The notes under the pieces: generated by a model | Databases searched by the model: none | Seen by the model: only the letters and a program-made list of their open reading frames with translations | Told to the model about the DNA's origin: nothing | Shown here: positions 1-7,361 of the stretch, one piece after another | Position numbering within the stretch: the first letter of the stretch is position 1 | Layout: every line of letters starts with the position of its first letter | Assembly: GCA_014377495.1 (NCBI GenBank) | Contig: JACMPN010000681.1 | Location: 1-10,831 of the forward strand | Length of the DNA stretch: 10,831 nucleotides | Reading direction: 5' to 3' | DNA from: Candidatus Sericytochromatia bacterium | GTDB taxonomy: Bacteria > Cyanobacteriota > Sericytochromatia > JACMPN01 | Program-made: the position numbers and the translations under genes

Positions 1-2
1 CC

Positions 3-623
3 TGGGGCCTGGACGTCGTCATCGCCGCCTCCCAGAAGAGCTTTCTGCTGCCTCCCGGCCTCGCCTTCATCACGGTGAGCGAGCGTGCCTGGAAAGCCCA
101 TGCCGAAGCCACCTGCCCCCGCTTCAACTGGGATCTGACCCAGGCCAAGGATTTCGGCGCCAAGAGCCAGACTCCCTGGACTCCGCCGATCTCCCTGTTC
201 TTCGGGCTGCAGGAAGCGTTCCGGATCCTCCGTGCCGAAGGCATTGAAGCCATGCACCAGCGCCATGAAGCCCTGATGAAGGGCACCCGTGCCGGTGTGC
301 GGGCCCTGGGCCTGGAACTGCTGGTCGAAAACGAAGCCCATGCGTCGCGGGCCGTCACAGCGGTGAAGGTGCCGGCCGGCATGAAGCCCGGCGACATCCG
401 CAGCCCGATGAACAAGTCCTTCGGCATCGATCTGGCCGGTGGCCAGGCTGACCTGAAGGACTCGATCTTCCGGATCGGTCATTTGGGCTATCAGGACGCC
501 ACCGACATCCTCGGCTGCTTCGGCGCCCTGGAGCTGGTGCTGACCAAGGCCGGCCTCAAGGTTGAGCTCGGTTCCTCCGTCCGTGCCGTGCAGCAAGCCT
601 TCCTGGAAGCCGGCGTAATCTAA
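3..623 (+). CDS. Class V aminotransferase, C-terminal part (alanine-glyoxylate / serine-pyruvate type)
   Basis: This is the last 206 residues of a PLP-dependent class V aminotransferase; the reading frame is open to the left edge and the start lies outside the window. The visible part begins WGLDVVIAASQKSFLLPPGL, which matches the family's PLP-lysine segment (SQK followed by a Leu-Pro-Pro-Gly stretch); the Schiff-base lysine would be the AAG codon at 36-38. Near the C-terminus, GIDLAGGQADLKDSIFRIGH matches the conserved 'AGGQ...K...FRIGHxG' block that contains the substrate-carboxylate-binding arginine. A GTG at 75 could be read as a start but lies after the catalytic lysine, so it is not one. 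Family members are about 380 residues long, so roughly half is missing. They move an amino group from alanine or serine to glyoxylate or pyruvate in the cytoplasm; the substrate cannot be read from this part. The gene stops at TAA just before a terminator, so it is probably not in the recJ operon. Confidence 0.9.
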   Translation, partial: WGLDVVIAASQKSFLLPPGLAFITVSERAWKAHAEATCPRFNWDLTQAKDFGAKSQTPWTPPISLFFGLQEAFRILRAEGIEAMHQRHEALMKGTRAGVRALGLELLVENEAHASRAVTAVKVPAGMKPGDIRSPMNKSFGIDLAGGQADLKDSIFRIGHLGYQDATDILGCFGALELVLTKAGLKVELGSSVRAVQQAFLEAGVI

Positions 624-637
624 CAGAGCCGGTTTCG

Positions 638-674
638 GCCGGGTGGATGGTTTTGCCATGCACCCGGCTTTTCT
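638..674 (+). terminator. Rho-independent terminator after the aminotransferase
   Basis: A perfect 8-bp stem (GCCGGGTG pairing with CACCCGGC) continues, after one mismatch, into four further pairs closed by a short T-rich loop, and is followed directly by TTTTCT. It starts 15 bases past the aminotransferase stop codon, which is the expected place. It separates that gene from the recJ operon. Confidence 0.85.
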
Positions 675-724
675 ATATGCAGTGATCCCGTTGCTTCCCG
701 CTTATCGGTAGACGTTGGTTCCCA
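675..724 (+). promoter_or_regulatory. Short recJ upstream region, probable site of the operon promoter
   Basis: Only about 50 bases separate the terminator T-run from the recJ start, so a promoter for the five-gene operon would have to lie here or overlap the terminator. A TTGCTT hexamer at 691-696 could serve as a -35 box, but I see no convincing -10 box at a suitable distance. No strong Shine-Dalgarno sequence precedes the recJ ATG either. The placement rests on the terminator upstream, not on motif quality. Confidence 0.3.
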
Positions 725-3397
725 ATGGCACTTGCCCCGCTCTGGCCCGCACCCAAAACGCACACGGACGCCCCGGCTCTGGCCGATTGTCTGGGTGTGT
801 CGACGCTGTGCGCCACGCTCTTGATGAACCGCGGGATCATGGATCCGGCCCAGGCGAAGCGTTTTCTGTTGCCGCAGAACATCGCCGAGCTGCCGCCGCT
901 CGACGAGACGGACTGGCTTTTGGCCCGCCTGCGCAAGGCCGTGGCTGATGGTGAAGCCGTGGCCGTCTGGGGCGACTACGACGTTGACGGCCTGACGGGC
1001 GGCAGTCTGCTGCTCGACTTTTTCCGGCGTCGGGGGATCACCGCCATCGGCTACAACCCCCATCGCCTGCAGGAAGGCTACGGCCTGAACGTGCCGGGCC
1101 TCCTGTCCCTCAAGGCACAGGGTGTGGGACTGGTCTTCACGGTCGACTGCGGGACCAGCAACGTTGCCGAGATCGCCGCCGCCAAGGCGATGGGCCTGGA
1201 CGTGGTGATCACGGACCATCATGACCTGCCGACGGTCCTGCCGCCGGCCGCCAGGATCATCAACCACAAACTCGGTGACGATGCCCTGCTGAAAAAATTG
1301 GCCGGGGTCGGTGTGGCCTACCAGCTTGCCTGCAGCCTGATGCCGCTCTGGCCCAGTGACGATTGCCCGGAAGACTACCTGGACCTGCTGGCTGTCGGCA
1401 CGATCGCCGACGTCGCCCCATTGCAGGGTTACAACCGGGATCTGGTCCGGGCCGGGCTCGAAGCCCTGCATGCCACCCGGCGGCCGGGCCTGCACGCCCT
1501 CAAGGCGATCTCCAATCTCGGGGATCGCACACCGACGGCGACCGACGTGGCTTTCCGGATCGGACCGCGGATCAATGCGGTGGGGCGCATGGCCCATCCG
1601 GCCCTCGCCCTGAAACTCCTCCTCTGTGATGATCTGTCGGAAGCCGAGGCGCTCGCCGAACAGGTCAATGCCCTGAACATGGAACGCCAGCAGGTCGTCA
1701 GCCGCATCCAGGCCGAGGCCGAGGCGATGGTGGCGGAGCGGGTGGATCTGGACCAGGCGGCCGTTATCGCCCTGTGTGATCCCAGTTGGCACCATGGTGT
1801 CATCGGGATCGTCTGCTCACGGTTGGTCGAACAATTCGGCCGGCCCGTGTTTCTGGGCTGTGTCGAAGGTGGTCAGGTGCGTGGCAGCGCCCGTTCACCC
1901 GGCAGCATCTCGATCAGTGAAGCGCTGCAAGCCACAGCCCGCCATCTGCTCAAGTTCGGCGGCCATGCCCCGGCAGGCGGCTTTTCGCTGGCCCTGGCCG
2001 AGTGGGATGCCTGGAAAGATGCCCTGCTCGGCTACGGTGCCGAGCGATTGGATGCCCCGGCGCTGCGGCCCGTCCTACCGATCGAGGCGGCGCCGGATTT
2101 GGCTGTGGTCAGCATGGCCACGTTCGAAGAGATCGTCTCGATGGCGCCGTTCGGGTCGAAGAATCCCGAGCCCCTGCTGGCGGCGTGGGACGCCCGGGTG
2201 GTGGATCAGCGCACGTTCGGCAAGGCCGGTGAGCACCGCCGCATCAGGCTGCGGGCCGGCGACGAGACGATCGAAACGATCCTCTGGCGTGGGGCCGACA
2301 CCCCGTTGTCTGAACGGGTGGATCTGGCGTACCGGCTGGAGCACAACGAGTGGCGCGGTCAGAGTTCTTTGCGGTTGAACCTGCAGGCCTGGCGGCCGCA
2401 TCAGGGTCCGGACACGATCGAGCTTGGGACGGTGGGACCGTTCGAGGAATCGGGCCACGCCGATCATATGGCGATGGAACTGTCGGTCGTTGCCGAACCC
2501 GGCGTCGCAAACGAACCGGCCATCGTTGCCGAGACAGTCGTCGCCGAGCCTGCAGGGGTGATTGAACCTGCACCTGTCGCCGAATCCGAAGCGGTCACCG
2601 AGCCTGCAGTGGTGATTGAACCTGCACCTGTCACCGAATCCGAAGCGGTCACCGAACCGGCTGTTGTCGTTGAGCCTGCGCCTTTTGGCGAGCCCGGGGC
2701 GGCCCAAGCTGTGGACAGCGACGTCCTGCCGTGGTCGTTGTCCGCCGTGCTGGCCCAACGGCCCTACCTGGGGCGGCTCACCCGGTGCGATGGCCGCGAT
2801 CTCGGCTTGCCTTCCCTGCCGACGCCGACCGACTTGGCCACTGTGGCCGTGGTCGACCGCCGCGACCCGGCGAAGGCGACCGAGGGCGACGAGGCGCTCC
2901 GTGATATGATGACGTTTCGTAATGATGGTGTGACGGTCGCCGGCGGGTCTGCCGCAGGGGCTGGGACACTGGCCCTGGGCGGTTTGCCCGAAGACGGTCC
3001 GATGCTGCGGGCGTTGGTGGGCGCCTGTGAGACGAGGCGTCTGCTGCTGTGTTTCCCACACTCGCCGGAGCCGGCGGTCGTATCGGCGGATTGGCTCCAC
3101 CGGCTGAAGGGCCTGTTGGATGAGCCGGATCCCTACCGGGCCGCCTGGGAACGGCTGCAGAGTCCCCCGGGCCTGGTTTGGTGGGGACTGCAGTTACTGG
3201 CGGACGTGGGCGAGATCCAGGAGTCCGACGGCGTGACCCGCCGGGGGCGGGTGCGTGGCGGCAGCCTGCTCTGGCAGTTGCCGCACTTTGCCGGCTATCG
3301 CCGTTGGGCGGATCGGCGTACGGCCTATTGGCGGCTGTTCACCGCCGGGACGGCCGCAGACGTGGAGCGATGGTTTAAACGAAGGGATGACCGATGA
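725..3397 (+). CDS. recJ: Single-stranded-DNA-specific 5'-3' exonuclease RecJ, long form
   Basis: RecJ degrades single-stranded DNA from the 5' end in recombination, mismatch and base-excision repair, using Mn2+ or Mg2+. The DHH phosphoesterase motifs are all visible: GDYDVDG (residues 83-89), VDCGT (140-144), TDHH (163-166), GTIADVAP (225-232) and IGPRINAVGRM (279-289). The DHHA1 part carries WHHGVIGIVCSRL (355-367) and GGHAPAGGF (412-420). An OB-like segment with PFGSKNPEP (475-483) runs to about residue 557. These show a complete catalytic core. At 890 residues it far exceeds the roughly 580 of E. coli RecJ and also the longer Firmicutes forms. The excess is a Pro/Glu/Val-rich linker (about 558-665) with 18-residue repeats, then an uncharacterised domain (about 666-890) ending in a Trp/Arg-rich helical region. 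The ATG start fits the family N-terminus, although its ribosome binding site is weak. The stop overlaps the apt start as ATGA. It is first in the operon. Confidence 0.96.
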   Translation: MALAPLWPAPKTHTDAPALADCLGVSTLCATLLMNRGIMDPAQAKRFLLPQNIAELPPLDETDWLLARLRKAVADGEAVAVWGDYDVDGLTGGSLLLDFFRRRGITAIGYNPHRLQEGYGLNVPGLLSLKAQGVGLVFTVDCGTSNVAEIAAAKAMGLDVVITDHHDLPTVLPPAARIINHKLGDDALLKKLAGVGVAYQLACSLMPLWPSDDCPEDYLDLLAVGTIADVAPLQGYNRDLVRAGLEALHATRRPGLHALKAISNLGDRTPTATDVAFRIGPRINAVGRMAHPALALKLLLCDDLSEAEALAEQVNALNMERQQVVSRIQAEAEAMVAERVDLDQAAVIALCDPSWHHGVIGIVCSRLVEQFGRPVFLGCVEGGQVRGSARSPGSISISEALQATARHLLKFGGHAPAGGFSLALAEWDAWKDALLGYGAERLDAPALRPVLPIEAAPDLAVVSMATFEEIVSMAPFGSKNPEPLLAAWDARVVDQRTFGKAGEHRRIRLRAGDETIETILWRGADTPLSERVDLAYRLEHNEWRGQSSLRLNLQAWRPHQGPDTIELGTVGPFEESGHADHMAMELSVVAEPGVANEPAIVAETVVAEPAGVIEPAPVAESEAVTEPAVVIEPAPVTESEAVTEPAVVVEPAPFGEPGAAQAVDSDVLPWSLSAVLAQRPYLGRLTRCDGRDLGLPSLPTPTDLATVAVVDRRDPAKATEGDEALRDMMTFRNDGVTVAGGSAAGAGTLALGGLPEDGPMLRALVGACETRRLLLCFPHSPEPAVVSADWLHRLKGLLDEPDPYRAAWERLQSPPGLVWWGLQLLADVGEIQESDGVTRRGRVRGGSLLWQLPHFAGYRRWADRRTAYWRLFTAGTAADVERWFKRRDDR
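2546..2707 (+). repeat. 54-bp in-frame tandem repeats in the recJ linker
   Basis: Three consecutive 54-bp units begin at 2546, 2600 and 2654. They encode EPAGVIEPAPVAESEAVT, EPAVVIEPAPVTESEAVT and a diverged EPAVVVEPAPFGEPGAAQ (RecJ residues 608-661). Units one and two differ at only two of 54 bases, which points to a recent duplication; the third is more worn. A looser Glu/Pro/Val/Ala pattern precedes them from about 2490. The composition suggests a flexible, acidic, proline-rich spacer between the nuclease core and the C-terminal domain. Because the unit is a multiple of three, gain or loss of copies would keep the frame. Confidence 0.93.
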
Positions 3398-3954
3398 CGA
3401 CTAGCGCCTTGCGCAACCAACTCGACCGGACTGCCGTGAGTGCGGCGATCAGCGCCGTGATCCGGGACGTCCCCGACTTTCCCAAGCCGGGGATCCTCTT
3501 CAAGGACATCACGCCGATGTTGGGTCACCCGGAGGTGTTCCAGCTGTCGATTGCCGCCCTGCATCAGCTGTATGCGGATGCCAAGCTCGACTATATCGTC
3601 GGCATCGAGTCACGGGGCTTCATCTTCGGGGCACCTCTGGCGATCGCCCTGGGGGCGGGTTTCGTGCCCGTGCGCAAGCCCGGCAAGCTCCCTGCCGAAT
3701 GCCATACCATCGAATACGCCTTGGAGTATGGTACCGATACGCTGCAAATCCACAAGGATGCCATCCCTGCGGGCAAACGGGTCCTGATCATCGACGACCT
3801 GCTGGCCACAGGCGGGACGGTCAAGGCCACCCTCGAACTGGTGCGGAGCACCGGGGCCGACGTCGTCGGCGCCGCCTTCATCGTCGAGCTGTCCTTTCTC
3901 AATGGCCGTGAAAGGTTACCGGATTGCGAGATTCAAACGCTGGTCACGTACTAA
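3394..3954 (+). CDS. apt: Adenine phosphoribosyltransferase
   Basis: Apt salvages adenine in the cytoplasm by joining it to PRPP to make AMP and pyrophosphate. The 186-residue product is close to the usual 170-180. It shows the N-terminal block PDFPKPGILFKDITPML (27-43), the ESRGF segment (72-76), the flexible-loop region VRKPGKLP (93-100) and the PRPP-binding motif IIDDLLATGGT (132-142), with its paired aspartates and glycine-threonine turn. The ATG overlaps the recJ TGA by four bases, and GAAGGG at 3381-3386 gives a well-spaced ribosome binding site, so the start is secure and translation is probably coupled to recJ. Placement between recJ and a RelA/SpoT homologue repeats an order known from Bacillus. 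The reaction consumes PRPP and yields purine nucleotide, whose synthesis ppGpp from the next gene usually restrains. Confidence 0.97.
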   Translation: MTTSALRNQLDRTAVSAAISAVIRDVPDFPKPGILFKDITPMLGHPEVFQLSIAALHQLYADAKLDYIVGIESRGFIFGAPLAIALGAGFVPVRKPGKLPAECHTIEYALEYGTDTLQIHKDAIPAGKRVLIIDDLLATGGTVKATLELVRSTGADVVGAAFIVELSFLNGRERLPDCEIQTLVTY

Positions 3955-3974
3955 CGACGCCCGAAGCCGACCCG

Positions 3975-6146
3975 ATGAGCCTGGATGCGCTCATCGAGCG
4001 GATGGCGGTCTACACGGCACCCGAGCGCCTGGAAATGGTCAAGAACGCTTACGCCTTTGCCCGTGAAAAGCACGAAGGTCAAAAGCGCGCCTCCGGTGAG
4101 CCCTATTTCCTGCACTGCTTTGCCGTGGCCACGATCCTGGCCAGCCTCAACGCGGATCCGGATATGGTGGCGGCAGGGCTGCTGCATGACACCGTCGAGG
4201 ACACGGGCGTGACTCTCGAGGACCTGGCCACCCGGTTTAACCCGAGTGTGGCCACCCTCGTCGACGCCGTCACCAAGCTGGGCAAGCTGAACTTCACGAG
4301 TAAGGAAGAGCGGCAGGCCGAGAACTTCCGCCGCATGTTTCTGGCGATGGCCAAGGACATCCGGGTCATCGTCGTCAAGCTCTGCGACCGGCTGCACAAC
4401 ATGCGGACGCTCGGACATCTGCCGGAGTCGAAGCAGCGGGACATCGCCAAAGAGACCATCGAGATCTTCGCACCGCTGGCCCACCGCCTGGGCATTGGCC
4501 GGATCAAGTGGGAGCTCGAAGACGAGTCGCTGCGTTATCTGAACCCGGCTGCGTACAAGCAGGTGGCGGAGTTCGTCGCCGAAAAGCGGGACGAACGCGA
4601 AAAGATCATCGCCGACATCATCGCCCGCCTCCAGGAAGAGCTGACGGAACTGAACGTCCCGTCCGAAATCTCCGGCCGGCCCAAGCACTTCTATTCGATC
4701 TACCAGAAAATGGTCCAGCAGCAGAAGGAGTTCCACGAGCTCTACGACGTGACGGCCATCCGGGTGAAGGTCGAGTCTGAAAAGGAATGCTATGAGGTGC
4801 TGGGCGTCGTGCATTCCCAGTGGCGGCCGATCCCCGGGCGCTTCAAAGACTACATCGCCATGCCCAAGCCCAACCTTTACCGCTCGCTGCACACGGCGGT
4901 AATCGGGCCGACCGGCCGGCCAGTCGAGGTGCAGATCCGCACCCACGAGATGCACCGCCTGGCCGAGTATGGTATCGCTGCCCACTGGTTATATAAAGAA
5001 GGCCGCGGCCGGCAGTCGTCGGCTGACCTGCAACTGAGCTGGCTGCGCCAACTGCTCGAATGGCAGAACGACCTCAAGGACGCCCAGGAGTACCTGGACA
5101 CAGTCAAGGTCGATCTATTCGCGGACGAGGTTTTCGTCTTCACACCCCGGGGCGATGTGTTCGACCTGCCGGTCGGGGCGACCCCTGTCGATTTCGCCTA
5201 CCGGATCCATACGGATGTCGGCCACCGCTGCGTCGGTGCCAAGATCAACGGCCGGATCGTGCCGCTGAACACCCACCTGCACAACGGCGACATCATCGAG
5301 GTGATGACCAGCAAGATCAAGCAGCCCAAGCTGGACTGGGTCAACTTCGTCGCCACGTCGCAGAGCAAGAACCGCATCCGCCAGTGGTTCAAAAAAGAAC
5401 GCCGGGACGACAACATCCGCCGGGGCAAGGAGCTGCTGGAAGCCGAAATGGGCCGGGCCCCGCTCGATCTCTTGCTCAAGAGCGAGAAAATGGTCGAGAT
5501 GGCCCAAAAGCTGCGCCAGCCGAACGTCGAGGATCTGCTCGCCGCCATCGGCTATGGCGAAGTGACCCCCAATCAGGTGATCAGCCGGCTCACGGCCGAA
5601 CAAAACCTGCACGCGGTCAAGCTGCCGCCCGAAAAGATGACAGGTGCCAGTCTGGCCACGAAGAGCACGCACGGGCTGCTCGTCGGTGGCGAGTCCGGGC
5701 TGCTGGTCAACTTTTCCAAGTGCTGCTCGGCACTGCCGGGTGAGCCGATCATCGGCCTGGTCACCCGGGGGCGGGGCGTCTCCGTGCACCAAGTCGATTG
5801 CGCCAACCTGGCGTCGATCGAGCCGGAGCGGCTGGTTACCGTCACCTGGGGCAACATCGAGCGGGAGCACAGCTACCCCGTCGAGCTGGAGATTTCCTGT
5901 ATCGACCGGATGGGCCTGCTCAAGGACATCCTGGGCAAGCTCTCCGACGCCAAGGTGAACATCCGGGCGGCGAACGTCAGCACCCACAAGGACCGCACGG
6001 CGACGATCCTCCTTGTGGTGGACATCACCGATCTGGACCACCTCAAGCGCATCCAGGGGATGATCACCCGGATTTCGGATGTCCTCAGCGTCAGCCGCCT
6101 GCAGCACACCGTCAAAAAGGAAGTGGACGGCGATGTCCCCAACTAA
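3975..6146 (+). CDS. rsh: Bifunctional (p)ppGpp synthetase/hydrolase, RelA/SpoT homologue (Rsh)
   Basis: Rsh makes the alarmone (p)ppGpp from ATP and GDP or GTP and also hydrolyses it, setting the stringent response. All family domains are present (numbering from ATG 3975). The HD hydrolase has His47, His71-Asp72 and Glu75-Asp76 (LLHDTVEDTG), all intact. The synthetase runs from about 233 to 345 and includes GRFKDYIAMPKPNLYRSLHT (288-307) and EVQIRTHEMHRLAEYGIAAHW. RFKD is the RXKD form typical of bifunctional enzymes, in contrast to EXDD of synthetase-only RelA. A TGS domain (about 386-446), the Cys-Cys...His...Cys zinc-finger/RIS region (about 582-625) and a C-terminal ACT domain (about 634-712) follow. 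At 723 residues the length is typical. I chose ATG 3975 because homologues begin with a similar MS-x-x-x-LI stretch. A TTG at 3924 with AAAGG upstream would add 17 residues and overlap apt, and it cannot be excluded. The end overlaps rdgB by 14 bases. Confidence 0.97.
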   Translation: MSLDALIERMAVYTAPERLEMVKNAYAFAREKHEGQKRASGEPYFLHCFAVATILASLNADPDMVAAGLLHDTVEDTGVTLEDLATRFNPSVATLVDAVTKLGKLNFTSKEERQAENFRRMFLAMAKDIRVIVVKLCDRLHNMRTLGHLPESKQRDIAKETIEIFAPLAHRLGIGRIKWELEDESLRYLNPAAYKQVAEFVAEKRDEREKIIADIIARLQEELTELNVPSEISGRPKHFYSIYQKMVQQQKEFHELYDVTAIRVKVESEKECYEVLGVVHSQWRPIPGRFKDYIAMPKPNLYRSLHTAVIGPTGRPVEVQIRTHEMHRLAEYGIAAHWLYKEGRGRQSSADLQLSWLRQLLEWQNDLKDAQEYLDTVKVDLFADEVFVFTPRGDVFDLPVGATPVDFAYRIHTDVGHRCVGAKINGRIVPLNTHLHNGDIIEVMTSKIKQPKLDWVNFVATSQSKNRIRQWFKKERRDDNIRRGKELLEAEMGRAPLDLLLKSEKMVEMAQKLRQPNVEDLLAAIGYGEVTPNQVISRLTAEQNLHAVKLPPEKMTGASLATKSTHGLLVGGESGLLVNFSKCCSALPGEPIIGLVTRGRGVSVHQVDCANLASIEPERLVTVTWGNIEREHSYPVELEISCIDRMGLLKDILGKLSDAKVNIRAANVSTHKDRTATILLVVDITDLDHLKRIQGMITRISDVLSVSRLQHTVKKEVDGDVPN

Positions 6147-6729
6147 CGGTCCGTTCTACGTGGCGACGACGAACGCCCACAAAGTGGAAGAGTTGCAGGC
6201 CCTGTTCGGCGATGCGGTGTCGGTGCAGCCGGCGCCGGCGGGGTATGCCGCCCCGGACGAGGACGAGCCGACCTACACCGGCAACGCCCGCCTCAAGGCC
6301 GAGGCGCTGGTCCGCCAGTTCGGCTTTCCCGCTTTGGCCGACGATTCCGGTCTCGAGGTAGATGCCCTCGACGGAGCACCCGGCCTGCACACGGCCCGGT
6401 GGGCCGACACCCCCGAAGCCCGCCTCCAAAAGCTCGAACAGGGTCTCAGCGGTGTGGCGCCAGCCCAACGCGGGGCCCGCTTCGTGTGTGCCCTGGTGGC
6501 GGTGTGGCCGGACGGGACGTCGACGACGGTCGAGGCGACGGTCGATGGCCGGATCGCCACCGAGCGTCGTGGCGTGGGCGGGTTCGGTTACGACCCGCTG
6601 TTCGAACTGCCCGAGCTGGGCCGGACGATGGCTGAGCTGTCGGCTGTCGAAAAGAATCACTTCAGTCACCGGGCCCGCGCCGTCCGGGCGTTGCTCGACG
6701 CCTGGGCTCTGCCGGTCGCCCCAGCCTGA
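6133..6729 (+). CDS. rdgB: dITP/XTP pyrophosphatase (Ham1/RdgB family)
   Basis: This enzyme hydrolyses non-canonical purine triphosphates (dITP, XTP, ITP) to monophosphates so that deaminated bases do not enter DNA or RNA. The 198-residue product has the family landmarks: YVATTNAHKVEE near the N-terminus (the usual T/S-x-N-xx-K-xx-E nucleotide-binding strand), DDSGLEVDALDGAPGLHTAR (70-89, with the catalytic aspartate), GFGYDPLF (150-157), and the base-recognition segment with Lys174-Asn175 and Ser178-His179-Arg180. The frame is open further upstream, but ATG 6133 is the right start because homologous sequence begins just after it and AAAGGAAG at 6116-6123 is a good ribosome binding site. It overlaps the rsh stop by 14 bases, so its translation is probably coupled to rsh. 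Confidence 0.95.
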   Translation: MSPTNGPFYVATTNAHKVEELQALFGDAVSVQPAPAGYAAPDEDEPTYTGNARLKAEALVRQFGFPALADDSGLEVDALDGAPGLHTARWADTPEARLQKLEQGLSGVAPAQRGARFVCALVAVWPDGTSTTVEATVDGRIATERRGVGGFGYDPLFELPELGRTMAELSAVEKNHFSHRARAVRALLDAWALPVAPA

Positions 6730-6742
6730 TCGGGAGAGCCGC

Positions 6743-7228
6743 ATGTCCGAGACCCGCCTGCTCGTCATTTCCGACACCCATGGGTCCATGCACCATTTTC
6801 TGCCGGCCGTGCCCCTGGATCAGGTGGACTGGATCCTCTTTGCCGGCGACGGGTATGACGAGGCGATGGCCACCTTTGCCAAGTATGGGGTGGCCGAGCG
6901 TGTCCACGCCGTGGCTGGCAACTGCGATGGCCGCCCCGCCCTTGCCGATGCCGAAATCACGCTTGCCGGCTGGCCGATCTGGATCACCCATGGGGACCGC
7001 TGGGACGTCAAACACGGCTACGACCCGATCACCCGTGAAGCCCGCCGCCGGGGCGTCCGCCTCGTCGTCTTCGGCCATTCGCACAGGGCCCACTACGAAG
7101 AGCGGGACGGCATCCACCTGTTCAATCCCGGTAGCCCGCTGGAACCCAGGGGCGGGACCCAGGCCAGCCTGGGTTGGATCACCCTCAATGCCGAGCGCGG
7201 GCAGTTCGACCATCTGCTTCTCGACTGA
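6743..7228 (+). CDS. YfcE/MJ0936-type metallophosphoesterase
   Basis: This is a small calcineurin-like phosphodiesterase of 161 residues that binds two metal ions. The metal-binding motifs occur in order: SDTHG (10-14), AGDG (34-37), GNCDG (59-63), THGD (82-85) and GHSH (111-114), followed by the family's FNPGSP segment (128-132). YfcE-family members hydrolyse artificial phosphodiesters in vitro, but the physiological substrate is not settled, so none is assigned. ATG 6743 follows a GGGAGAG ribosome binding site and starts 13 bases after the rdgB stop; the longer open frame upstream runs inside rdgB and is not a gene. The pairing of rdgB with a yfcE-like gene is known from Bacillus (ysnA-ysnB), which supports a shared role in nucleotide housekeeping. 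It is the last gene of the operon. No clear terminator follows. Confidence 0.92.
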   Translation: MSETRLLVISDTHGSMHHFLPAVPLDQVDWILFAGDGYDEAMATFAKYGVAERVHAVAGNCDGRPALADAEITLAGWPIWITHGDRWDVKHGYDPITREARRRGVRLVVFGHSHRAHYEERDGIHLFNPGSPLEPRGGTQASLGWITLNAERGQFDHLLLD

Positions 7229-7287
7229 CGCTGTTTCGGGTGGGCAGGCGTTCTGAGCGGGACGGGCAGCTGTTTGTCCGGCAGTCG

Positions 7288-7317
7288 TTGACACGGTCAT
7301 GGTGCGCTGTGTAAGCT
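7288..7317 (+). promoter_or_regulatory. Candidate sigma-70 promoter ahead of the 232-residue gene
   Basis: A perfect TTGACA (-35) at 7288-7293 is followed after 18 bases by TAAGCT at 7312-7317, which matches only three of six positions of the -10 consensus. An A-rich, locally low-GC stretch (7316-7340) follows, and the next start codon is about 40 bases downstream. The exact -35 and the position in a real intergenic gap make it plausible; the weak -10 keeps confidence moderate. Confidence 0.5.
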
Positions 7318-7337
7318 AAAAAAGTTAAGAACAGATT

Positions 7338-7361
7338 ATGAGCGGACAAAGAAGATCATGA
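7338..7361 (+). other. Possible 7-codon leader ORF coupled to the next gene
   Basis: An ATG at 7338 opens a frame encoding MSGQRRS and ends in a TGA that shares ATGA (7358-7361) with the start codon of the 232-residue gene. A purine-rich AAGAACAG stretch lies upstream and could act as a weak ribosome binding site. The stop-start overlap has the geometry of translational coupling, but a frame this short arises easily by chance. Confidence 0.2.

Noticed and set aside
620..1795. 391-codon open frame on the minus strand opposite recJ
   Set aside because: It lies entirely over recJ conserved motifs, and its product is a Gly/Arg/His/Gln-rich sequence typical of antisense frames in GC-rich coding DNA, with no recognisable domain.
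3951..6107. Two long minus-strand frames (344 and 330 codons) opposite rsh
   Set aside because: They sit over intact Rsh domains and give Asp/Val/His/Leu-rich products without motifs, as expected from codon bias mirrored on the other strand.
7229..7287. Terminator after the YfcE-type gene
   Set aside because: Only a short imperfect GGAC/GTCC pairing with a 12-base spacer is present and no T-run follows, so no terminator is called.
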